Below, piece by piece: positions 1-7,165 of a DNA stretch of 64,000 nucleotides; within the stretch, counting starts at the first letter, position 1, and every line of letters begins with the position of its first letter. Location of the stretch: the IMG/VR virus record IMGVR_UViG_3300003690_003399, positions 1-64,000 of that record, one strand, 5' to 3'. The translations under genes and the position numbers were made by a program. Under the pieces are notes generated by a model. That model did not search any database and was not told the origin of the DNA. It was given only the letters and a program-made list of their open reading frames with translations. Source of the DNA: a virus.

Positions 1-467
1 TGAAAGGAATTGTACCGCAAACTTCAATGCCTTATCAAATATCCGATCTTCAATGGATTCCTTGGGTTGGCTCAGTACCTGATCTCCAAAAATTCTCGGT
101 AAGTTGGCGACCCAATGCGAATCACGTTATAATTGTTTTTACCGACGAAGATGGCCAAAGTTATATGAATTCTCCGACCCTCCCTCCAATCGATGGAAAA
201 ACAGCATATGGAAATGGCTATATTACACAACCCATATTGTTAGACTTGATTAAACAAGATCCTAAGTTATCAATTTATACATTCACGCCGCTTTATTACA
301 AAACATATAATTATGCTGGTAAATCAGGTGGCTGGGAGCCACTTTCTTTGGCCAGCGCATTAGGAAAGTGGTTCGAACTGACAAATTCAGCAACAGAGAT
401 ATACGCACACCTCTCAGAAATTTTAAGCGAAACTGCATGTGGCGAAGAAGCGGGTACGACGCCATGA
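1..467 (+). CDS. VWA-like domain protein, 5'-truncated
   Basis: The frame is open to the left window edge, with no stop before the first ATG at 27, so this is most likely the C-terminal part of a longer gene. The stretch HVIIVFTDEDGQSY, then a helix ending LLDLIKQDP, a strand SIYTFTP and a final helix EIYAHLSEIL, has the alternating strand/helix pattern of the second half of a von Willebrand factor A domain. The N-terminal MIDAS motif would lie outside the window, so metal binding cannot be judged. The stop overlaps the next start as ATGA. The VWA call is by pattern only; the protein could be another Rossmann-like fold. Confidence 0.5.
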   Translation, partial: KGIVPQTSMPYQISDLQWIPWVGSVPDLQKFSVSWRPNANHVIIVFTDEDGQSYMNSPTLPPIDGKTAYGNGYITQPILLDLIKQDPKLSIYTFTPLYYKTYNYAGKSGGWEPLSLASALGKWFELTNSATEIYAHLSEILSETACGEEAGTTP

Positions 468-694
468 AATGGATTATTATAGCAGGCTTTGCCATTATAA
501 TAATGATTTTCGGATGCGATATTGAAGGTAAGATAGACGACGCAAGCATGAGATGCGAAGATAAGATTTCAGAGCTTTTAGAAGGCGCCGAAGATATATG
601 TTTAACTAAAGAAGAAATATTAGAACTAATTACTTCCGTGCAGGGCCTTGAAGACACAGGAAACTTAAATGAAACTAATTACGAAGAAGAATAA
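464..694 (+). CDS. small predicted lipoprotein
   Basis: The product is 76 residues. It starts at the ATG that overlaps the previous stop (ATGA), which is preferred over an upstream alternative start inside the VWA gene. Residues 1-17 are a signal peptide with a hydrophobic core ending in the lipobox MIFGC, so Cys18 is the likely lipidated residue. The mature part is short, acidic and helical with two more cysteines. It is probably anchored to a host membrane. The tight overlap with the VWA-like gene suggests translational coupling and perhaps joint action at the membrane. No family is recognised. Confidence 0.7.
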   Translation: MKWIIIAGFAIIIMIFGCDIEGKIDDASMRCEDKISELLEGAEDICLTKEEILELITSVQGLEDTGNLNETNYEEE

Positions 695-1014
695 TGATTA
701 TTACTGAAAAAGCAATCAAAAAAGTACACGATTTAGCAACGCAACGAAATTTAGTAGATTGCGGTCTACGTATTATGGTAGTTGGCGGTGGCTGTTCTGG
801 ATTTACCTATGATATGGATCTGGAAACCAAGGAAAACCCAGGTGATCAGATTTTTGACGAAAATGGACTCAAAATTTATGTCGATCCCATGAGTTACCAA
901 TATTTGGACGGTACGACCATCGACTACATCGAGTCGTTTAAGTTCTCCGGATTTCACTTTGAAAACCCGAACGCGACTCGCACGTGCGGCTGTGGTTCTT
1001 CCTTCGCCGTTTGA
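694..1014 (+). CDS. A-type iron-sulfur cluster carrier (IscA/ErpA/HesB family)
   Basis: This 106-residue protein covers the whole A-type carrier fold. The three conserved cysteines are Cys34 in GGGCSGF and Cys98/Cys100 in the CGCG motif near the C-terminus, which is the spacing of IscA/ErpA/SufA. Family members receive Fe-S clusters from the scaffold and pass them to target proteins in the cytosol. The start codon overlaps the previous stop as TAATG. In this window the possible clients are the radical SAM enzyme (30995) and the Cas4-like nuclease (21394), but that link is inference. Such carriers are known as auxiliary genes in marine phages. Confidence 0.93.
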   Translation: MIITEKAIKKVHDLATQRNLVDCGLRIMVVGGGCSGFTYDMDLETKENPGDQIFDENGLKIYVDPMSYQYLDGTTIDYIESFKFSGFHFENPNATRTCGCGSSFAV

Positions 1015-1226
1015 AGCTCCTAGCTGAAAAAAATAAAAGAAAATTTACAGTTGGCGACTTAGTACAATTTGATATATCACATATATTAGGAATTGTAACT
1101 GACATAAAAATAGCTGAAACCTTTAGCCCTTTAGAAGAAATATTAGATGTACAAGTTCGCTGGATCGATGGCGAAGAGTTTTGGTGTTTAGAATTCACTT
1201 TAAAGCTAATTTCTAGCGTTAAGTAA
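1011..1226 (+). CDS. small SH3-like hypothetical protein
   Basis: The frame is open from a GTG at 984, but a TTG at 1011 overlapping the preceding TGA (TTGA) fits the coupling style of this genome and gives 71 residues. The body (VGDLVQFDI, GIVTDI, VQVRWIDGEEFWC, LKLIS) alternates short beta strands with Gly turns. It resembles small SH3/KOW-like barrels common in T4-like phages and echoes the proteins at 15860 and 38384. The function is unknown. The start is uncertain because no clear Shine-Dalgarno is visible for either candidate. Confidence 0.65.
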   Translation: MKLLAEKNKRKFTVGDLVQFDISHILGIVTDIKIAETFSPLEEILDVQVRWIDGEEFWCLEFTLKLISSVK

Positions 1227-1236
1227 CTATTTAATA
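1225..1236 (+). promoter_or_regulatory. AACTATTTAATA motif, candidate phage promoter element
   Basis: The 12-mer AACTATTTAATA lies in the short gap upstream of the gene at 1262. The identical 12-mer recurs at 5493, just before the gene at 5509. Both copies sit in rare intergenic gaps, which suggests a phage promoter or processing element. The factor that reads it is unknown. Confidence 0.35.
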
Positions 1237-1261
1237 ATACATATATAAAAAGGGTTCTCCT

Positions 1262-2203
1262 ATGAAAAACGACATGATGCTTATAATGGAAAATTGGCGC
1301 AAAGGTCAAGAAAAACTTTTACTTGAAGGTAAAATTCTTGATTGGATTAAACAAAGCATTAAAAACGGCTTTAAGAAATTAACAAAGAAGCCCGAAGTGT
1401 TTGATGCAATGGTAGAAGACGCAAAAGCATCCTTCGAAGAAATAATGATGGATAAATTAAAAAACAATCCTGAAGTCCAAGAAATAGGAAGAGAAGTTGC
1501 AGATATAATTAACGCACAACAATCTTCAAATGATGAATTGGCTTTAAATGAGGGCTGGACGGATCCCGAACCGGCCGGCGCGCAGCCCGAAGATCCTGAA
1601 GACCCTGAAGACCCTGAAGACCCTGAAGATCTCGACCCAGAGACTCCCGAAACTGAAGAAAAAAAAGAATTATCCGATGATGATTTGAGAGAAATAGGTT
1701 TATCTGATGAACAGATTGATAAATACAGGGAGAAGTTTTCAGAAATAATTGCATCGAGCATTCTCGAAGCAGCGGAAGAAGCTACTGGTAAAGTGGCCCC
1801 ACCAGAAGTTAAAGATTTCCTTGTGCGGTTTTTTAAACGATCATCGAAGATGATTGCATTTGGATTTGTTGATAACTTTATTATGATCACAGCCGGAGAC
1901 TATATTGATCCTGAATTAAAGAATTTGTTAGGTACTTCTACTATGTTTGCAGCCGGAATAGGAAATATGATATCAGATGTCGCTGGTGAAGAGGCCGGCG
2001 GCCTACTCGACTCTACATTAGAAAAAATGGGCCTGGATATCCAGGATGTCTCTGATGAACAAATGGAGGTGTCGCCGGGCTGGATGCGATTTATGGACAG
2101 ACGCGCAGGAACGTTTGGTGTCGCAATTGGCTGCCTTTTAGGAATGATTCCACTGGCATTTATGGAAGATAAGGAAAAAGATGACCGTGAAACTCTTATT
2201 TGA
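1262..2203 (+). CDS. hypothetical protein with ENWR leader, acidic linker and hydrophobic C-terminal region
   Basis: The product is 313 residues and of unknown function. The N-terminus has the leader MLIMENWR followed by KLLLEG, the same layout as the leader at 3329 (MKLLFENWR ... LLIEG). A LLE-G site here fits the T4 prohead protease consensus (L/I)xE. Residues about 100-125 are a Pro-Glu-Asp repeat (five PED units). Two hydrophobic, Gly-rich segments follow, near residues 195-240 and 285-303 (FGVAIGCLLGMIPLAF), and could be membrane-active. An internal head or ejected protein is plausible, by inference. Confidence 0.75.
   Translation: MKNDMMLIMENWRKGQEKLLLEGKILDWIKQSIKNGFKKLTKKPEVFDAMVEDAKASFEEIMMDKLKNNPEVQEIGREVADIINAQQSSNDELALNEGWTDPEPAGAQPEDPEDPEDPEDPEDLDPETPETEEKKELSDDDLREIGLSDEQIDKYREKFSEIIASSILEAAEEATGKVAPPEVKDFLVRFFKRSSKMIAFGFVDNFIMITAGDYIDPELKNLLGTSTMFAAGIGNMISDVAGEEAGGLLDSTLEKMGLDIQDVSDEQMEVSPGWMRFMDRRAGTFGVAIGCLLGMIPLAFMEDKEKDDRETLI
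1586..1630 (+). repeat. five tandem 9-bp units coding for Pro-Glu-Asp
   Basis: Five consecutive 9-bp units close to CCTGAAGAC encode PED-PED-PED-PED-PED inside the gene at 1262. The central three are identical. They form a short acidic linker, probably expanded by slippage. Confidence 0.8.
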
Positions 2204-3332
2204 AAATTGGCGAGAATACCGATTGCAGGAGGCCGAAGAAGCAGAGACTGAAGAAGAAACTGAAGAAGAAACTTCTGAGGATGCTGTATTAGATTTATCA
2301 AGAGAGTTTGATTCTGGTTTCTGTAAATATAACCCCCTTATAAACGAGTATGCACAATACTCTCCAGATCAATTAGCTGATGTATTAATGTTTGTAATCG
2401 GTACACAACAAATGAGGTGGTATGATGTAGTGCCAAAGTTTCCAATATTATTAAAATTTGTTCATGAAAATGATGGTTTAATGACTGATAAAAATTTGCT
2501 GAACCCGGGCAAAAAGAAACCTAGATATGATTTTTCTGGATTTGGCCAATTGGTTATGGGCCCGCGCAAACATGCAATTGATTATTTGTGGAAAAACAGA
2601 GAAAAGATATATTCTAGTTTTAGTAGCTTGTTCAGTGAATATAATAATTCTAGTGGACTAAAAAAAGAAGAAGCATTGTTTAATATTTATTTGCAAACAT
2701 TAACATTACCAGGATTTGGCTTACCAAAAGCGGCGTTTGCAACTCAATTAATCATTGGTCGTTTGGGTTGTATTGATTCAATTAACCTCAACATATATAA
2801 AGGAATATCAAAAGAATTTAACATATTGACACCTGGAGGTAAAGGATTTCGAGCACCTAAAGTTACTACATCTGGTAAAAAAGTTATTCAAGCGGGGGAA
2901 TTCGATAGCAACATAATTAAGCTCGGACCTAGGGGCATTGAATTGGCCGAAAAATACGTAGAATTTTTAAGGCAAATTGCAAAAGAAACTGGTGCTAGTG
3001 ATATCTCTCACAAATTGTGGGATTCTTGGGTAGAGTTGGTAGCTAAAAAAATCAACATAAAAGACGACATCAAAGTAATAATGCCAGATGGGTCTGAGCA
3101 TGTTGTACCTAATGATTATTCCAAAAATATAAAAGGAGCAGAAACAAATCCTTCTGCCGCCTTCAGAAAAAAATATATAGGTAAAATAACCGGTCAAGAT
3201 GTTTCTAGACAACATCATATACCAACAATGAATGAAAACAAAAAAGATCAACTATTATTTGAAAGCTGGTCCAAATATTTTTATAACTCTTTAAAAGAGC
3301 GTTTAATTAGAATAAAGGTCAAAACAAGATGA
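2181..3332 (+). CDS. helix-hairpin-helix-like protein with MKLLFENWR leader
   Basis: The product is 383 residues. The ATG at 2181 has an AAGGA site 5 nt upstream; the GTG at 2187 would give exactly MKLLFENWREY and may be the true start. The leader ends LQE-A, a possible (L/I)xE cleavage site, followed by a Glu-rich tract. Around residues 180-215, LPGFGLPKAAFATQLIIGRLGCIDS resembles the helix-hairpin-helix found in many T4-like phage proteins and in HhH-GPD folds, implying DNA binding. The C-terminal end carries a second leader-like motif, LLFESWSKYF (near residue 360). The gene overlaps both neighbours. The role is inferred: a DNA-associated virion or replication protein. Confidence 0.75.
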   Translation: MTVKLLFENWREYRLQEAEEAETEEETEEETSEDAVLDLSREFDSGFCKYNPLINEYAQYSPDQLADVLMFVIGTQQMRWYDVVPKFPILLKFVHENDGLMTDKNLLNPGKKKPRYDFSGFGQLVMGPRKHAIDYLWKNREKIYSSFSSLFSEYNNSSGLKKEEALFNIYLQTLTLPGFGLPKAAFATQLIIGRLGCIDSINLNIYKGISKEFNILTPGGKGFRAPKVTTSGKKVIQAGEFDSNIIKLGPRGIELAEKYVEFLRQIAKETGASDISHKLWDSWVELVAKKINIKDDIKVIMPDGSEHVVPNDYSKNIKGAETNPSAAFRKKYIGKITGQDVSRQHHIPTMNENKKDQLLFESWSKYFYNSLKERLIRIKVKTR

Positions 3333-5494
3333 AGTTATTATTTGAAAATTGGCGAAATCATTTAGCTTCCCTCGAAACACAACTTTTGATTGAGGGCATT
3401 GTAAAAGATGTCAAAACGAAATATATACATATCTCTGAAGTGATTGACCATCTGGTAGAAAATCTACAACCTTTCGACGGGATTAAATATCTTAGGTGGG
3501 CGGCTAAACAGGCCATGAAATCTTATGATGCGGCGAAGGCTCACGATCACGTCGATCCCAAAGAACCCGCAATGGGACAGGCAGTCATGTTAATTCCACA
3601 AATTAAAAGATTCGATGAATCTAAGCAACGCTTCCCGAAATTTGGCTTCTCTACAGATATTAATTCTTATCAGTCTTTCGAAGATCTACAAAGTGCAGTT
3701 GAAACCGTCGAGGCAGAAGAAACACAGAAAACAAAAAGAGCAGAAGAAAAGCGCGCAGCTTTTAGCGAAGCGGATATACTTACAGGCCAAGATAAAGGTG
3801 ATGATTTTTTTATTGTTCGCCCATATACGAAAAAAGCCGCCTGTTATTTTGGTCAAAGATATGGCGGCACACAAGTAAAATGGTGTATCACTCAAGAAGA
3901 GATGGACTATTTTGATGACTACACTGATCGTGGAGACGCCTTTTATTTTGTTTTTCCGACACATCTTTCAAAGGATAATCAATATAAAAAATTAGCTTTT
4001 GTTTTTAACTCAGATCTGCGCGTTACAAGCGTATGGGATGCGCCGAATAGTACTATAGACAAAGAAGAACAAGAGCAAGTATTCGTACAAAATCTCCTGC
4101 GCCAGGGTGAAGAAGAAGGAGCCTGGATGACCTATTTGTGGGCCACGGAGGGCAAGTTTGAAGATGAGGCGACCCAAAAAGATATAGAAAAATATAATCA
4201 AGCATTAAAAAGACTCGGATTACCCACATTAACCACAGTAAATGAATGGAAGGTCAAGAGAAGTGAGGACCCATCGCCCACCGAAGCGATTGCTCAAAGC
4301 CGTCTGAGTGAATACAAGAACGATGTACAGAAAGAAATTAAGGATTGGTCAAACGAAGCAATTCTCAAAAAGGCAAAAGACGCCCTGCGCGCAGTTGAAG
4401 ACGATACCCGCGAACATCTAAGAGAGAACCCGGTTGAATATACTGGACCAACATTTGCAGACTTTGAAGAGATCAAAGACGAGTACGAGGAAGAAGCAGA
4501 AAACATATGGATTGACCTTGAAGAATCAGATGATCCTCGCAATCCGTATTGGTCCGCGGGCGGCCAATTTGATTTTGTTCAAACAGATGAAGAAGGAAAC
4601 GAGCACATATTTGAATCAGATGATATACTGAATATGCTTGAACAGTCGTCCACCGAGGCTGGTATTTATATGGAGAACATCCAGGCCTCTATTGACGGTG
4701 GTGCAAACGTTCATTTCACCGCGGATCGTGATGAACATGGCTTAGAAGGATTTAGGTCATGGATCAATAGAATGAAAGAATGGGATGAAAAATGGGATGA
4801 ATTGTATGCTGACACGCTTAAGGCGCTGAAGCGACAAGAAATTTCAAGAGCCCGAAAAGGGGGCATGCCCGAAACTAAACATTTCAAAATAGAAGAAAAA
4901 AGAGAGGATTTAGAAGCTACTGCGGTGATAGAACTTAAATTACCAGGAGTACTTAATTTGTTAGGCGACCTCGGCGCCATGGACGAAGTCGAGTCGCACA
5001 GAGCAAGAGTAAACCTCAAGATAAAAACTAGAGATCTCTTCGATAGATATACTATAGCCAGAAATATTTATTTTAAAAGAATACAAGCCTATATTGATGA
5101 AGCTGAAAAAATAGCTGCAAAACAGTTAAATCTGCCGGGCATTGATGCACCGGAAAAAGAAAAAGTAGGTATACCCGCACTTGATGGGGTCTTTGCCAAT
5201 ACAAACTTTGATGTAGACAATGAAACTTTATACACTACACTTATGTTTACCATCCGCGGAGCACGTCAGGATGATGAAATAGAATATATTGTAAACTTCA
5301 TTAAATATCTAGATGATCATTTCGAAGAAATGATGCAAATATTAGCAGATTCAACGATACAGATGTTACGCAGAGCTATTAAACAGGGGTTAGAAAATTT
5401 ATTTGATTTTGGAGCACCGCCCGAGTCAAGCCTATCAGAATCAAAGAAAAGAACCAAACTTATCATCGAGATAAGAAAAAGAAAACAAACATAA
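3329..5494 (+). CDS. large hypothetical protein with MKLLFENWR leader and a WCIT...FDDY domain
   Basis: The product is 721 residues. It begins MKLLFENWRNHL and has LLIEG near residue 20, a match to the (L/I)xE prohead-protease consensus. Residues about 150-250 contain a compact domain (DFFIVRPYTKKAAC, VKWCITQEEMDYFDDYTDRGDAFYFVFP) like an uncharacterised module I recall from other marine T4-like phage proteins with a WC(I/T)..FxxY..G.xYF signature. The rest is charged, helical and partly coiled coil. The start overlaps the previous stop by four bases. No catalytic residues are recognised. It is a candidate internal head protein because of the leader. Confidence 0.75.
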   Translation: MKLLFENWRNHLASLETQLLIEGIVKDVKTKYIHISEVIDHLVENLQPFDGIKYLRWAAKQAMKSYDAAKAHDHVDPKEPAMGQAVMLIPQIKRFDESKQRFPKFGFSTDINSYQSFEDLQSAVETVEAEETQKTKRAEEKRAAFSEADILTGQDKGDDFFIVRPYTKKAACYFGQRYGGTQVKWCITQEEMDYFDDYTDRGDAFYFVFPTHLSKDNQYKKLAFVFNSDLRVTSVWDAPNSTIDKEEQEQVFVQNLLRQGEEEGAWMTYLWATEGKFEDEATQKDIEKYNQALKRLGLPTLTTVNEWKVKRSEDPSPTEAIAQSRLSEYKNDVQKEIKDWSNEAILKKAKDALRAVEDDTREHLRENPVEYTGPTFADFEEIKDEYEEEAENIWIDLEESDDPRNPYWSAGGQFDFVQTDEEGNEHIFESDDILNMLEQSSTEAGIYMENIQASIDGGANVHFTADRDEHGLEGFRSWINRMKEWDEKWDELYADTLKALKRQEISRARKGGMPETKHFKIEEKREDLEATAVIELKLPGVLNLLGDLGAMDEVESHRARVNLKIKTRDLFDRYTIARNIYFKRIQAYIDEAEKIAAKQLNLPGIDAPEKEKVGIPALDGVFANTNFDVDNETLYTTLMFTIRGARQDDEIEYIVNFIKYLDDHFEEMMQILADSTIQMLRRAIKQGLENLFDFGAPPESSLSESKKRTKLIIEIRKRKQT

Positions 5495-5504
5495 CTATTT
5501 AATA
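5493..5504 (+). promoter_or_regulatory. second AACTATTTAATA motif
   Basis: This copy is identical to the 12-mer at 1225 and lies in the 14-base gap between the genes at 3329 and 5509, ending 5 bases before the ATG. If it is a promoter -10 region, transcription would start inside the coding region or with a tiny leader. It could instead be a translation-initiation context, since no Shine-Dalgarno precedes this ATG. Confidence 0.3.
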
Positions 5505-5508
5505 TATA

Positions 5509-7152
5509 ATGCCTTGTACAATCAACAACAACACTTCCCACGACCTATCTCAGTTGGAAGACTTAACCAAGAAATTAGTTCCTTTTGCGCAAAAGCAAAT
5601 AGGCTTTAATCGACCACCAACAATTAATTTTAATGATGACGAAAATAACGCAGCTAACCCGCTTGGAAGAACGGCGCAATACGATCCTTCAAATATGGAA
5701 ATTATTATCTTTGTTACAGGGCGCCACACAAAAGATATTCTGCGCTCAATTGCACACGAGCTAGTTCACCACGGACAAAATTGTAGAGGCGATCTGGACG
5801 GTGACATTCAGACAGAACTTGGTTATGCACAAAACAACAAACACATGAGAGGGATGGAGCGCGAAGCGTACGAAGTCGGCAATCTTTGTTTTCGAGATTG
5901 GGAAGACGGGATAAAACAGCAATTACCGCTACATGAAACTATTTATAGGGAATCTCTTATAGGAGGAGAAAGCATGACACTTAAAAACTGGAGAATCAAG
6001 GAACTTAATGATCTTATGATGGAAAAATGGGGGTATAAACCGCCCGTTAAAAAGAAGCTTGATGAAGAACTTGATGCCTACATGGATATGCTCGATTATC
6101 AAACTGGTGAAGAGAGTTTAGATGAAGACGACGATGACGATGACGGTGATGGCGATGGGGACGGCGATGACGATGATGAGTCTAGTAGTCATCTACATTT
6201 AAATCCTCAAAGCCCTACATTTAGGCTCAAAATAAAAAGCGGCCGAAAGCGACTGCAGGAAGTTGTCCCACCGAGAAAGCCGCCGCGAAAGCCGCCGCAG
6301 AGAAGGCGAACAGCGGCGGATATACAGATTAAGAAGGCCGCCGCTGTGGGACACCACCGGACATTCTGGACGACATTTACATGGGCCCCGCGCACTTCAC
6401 CAGCTAGTTGGACCCCTAGACAAGTTCACAAAGCCTACAAACAACTTCATCTGACAAAGGGCAAGCTGAAGCCCGGAAGCTGGCCCGGCGAGGCTAGGGT
6501 CCGGGTAGCTTTGGAAAATATGTACAACACAGGAAAATTTACATTACCACCCGCCCCGATGCTTCCAATACGCAGGTGGGAAAAAGAAGGAAGAGTAAAA
6601 AAAGATAAAGATAAACGAACAAAAGAGCAACAAAAAAAAGATCATGACAAATTAAAAGAACTAGAACGAGATTTTTGGGAAGAAGGGCCAGAAGTTATAC
6701 AAAAAGGCCGCTGGCGGCGATGGTGTGGGGGGCACAAAGGTGTTTGTACACTACTCTGGGTTGCCGGTATTGCCACCGCCACAACATTCCTCGCTAAATC
6801 ATTTGACGTAGACTTGCTACAGCACTATCGCAACTGGCAAAAAGGGTCAGCAACACCTCGCGCGGCGGAGTGGGAAACAAAAGTAGGTACCATAGAAGGA
6901 AGCCCGGGCGAACAAATACCAGCTGCGCCGGTCACAGCACCAGTAAAACAAGCCACCGCGGAGAAGTGGAAAACTATAAAGAAAGACGGTACCCCATGTC
7001 CTACAGGCACCTGGACTCAATTAACAGCTCATGGGGATCCCGTAGAATGCGGAGTTTCATTGAACGGTCAGATTAATCCTGATACCAAAAGAAAAACGGC
7101 GAAGTGTAAGTGGGTAAATGGGTGTCCTGAATTTAATCCCACTATCGAGTAA
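5509..7152 (+). CDS. HExxH zinc metallopeptidase domain followed by acidic, basic and TM regions; possible two-product gene
   Basis: The product is 547 residues. Residues 80-90 hold HELVHHGQ (His83, Glu84, His87), the HExxH zinc-peptidase motif, with MEREAYEVG (residues 116-124) offering a third ligand. After about residue 155 the character changes. A leader-like MTLKNWRIKEL at residue 156 is preceded by a consensus ribosome site (see 5961). Then come an Asp/Gly tract (about 205-225), a Pro/Arg/Lys-rich stretch and a TM helix (about 412-430). The first ATG lacks a clear Shine-Dalgarno. The gene may therefore yield a full-length peptidase and a shorter protein of 392 residues. The region 6200-6410 may carry compensated frameshifts. 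Confidence 0.75.
   Translation: MPCTINNNTSHDLSQLEDLTKKLVPFAQKQIGFNRPPTINFNDDENNAANPLGRTAQYDPSNMEIIIFVTGRHTKDILRSIAHELVHHGQNCRGDLDGDIQTELGYAQNNKHMRGMEREAYEVGNLCFRDWEDGIKQQLPLHETIYRESLIGGESMTLKNWRIKELNDLMMEKWGYKPPVKKKLDEELDAYMDMLDYQTGEESLDEDDDDDDGDGDGDGDDDDESSSHLHLNPQSPTFRLKIKSGRKRLQEVVPPRKPPRKPPQRRRTAADIQIKKAAAVGHHRTFWTTFTWAPRTSPASWTPRQVHKAYKQLHLTKGKLKPGSWPGEARVRVALENMYNTGKFTLPPAPMLPIRRWEKEGRVKKDKDKRTKEQQKKDHDKLKELERDFWEEGPEVIQKGRWRRWCGGHKGVCTLLWVAGIATATTFLAKSFDVDLLQHYRNWQKGSATPRAAEWETKVGTIEGSPGEQIPAAPVTAPVKQATAEKWKTIKKDGTPCPTGTWTQLTAHGDPVECGVSLNGQINPDTKRKTAKCKWVNGCPEFNPTIE
5961..5976 (+). promoter_or_regulatory. consensus ribosome binding site with in-frame internal ATG
   Basis: AGGAGGAGAA at 5961 stands a few bases before an ATG at 5974 in the same frame as the host gene. 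Translation from here would give MTLKNWRIKEL..., a leader like those at 1262, 2181 and 3329. The outer start at 5509 has no comparable site. Confidence 0.6.
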
Positions 7153-7165
7153 AGGAGACTATATA

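Noticed and set aside
1509-1754. Minus-strand frame opposite the PED repeat
   Set aside because: It is a shadow of the repeat in the real gene at 1262; no ribosome site and only repeat-derived sequence.
6121-6180. Asp/Gly tract as an EF-hand or RTX calcium site
   Set aside because: It is a low-complexity run without the spacing of either motif; treated as an acidic linker.
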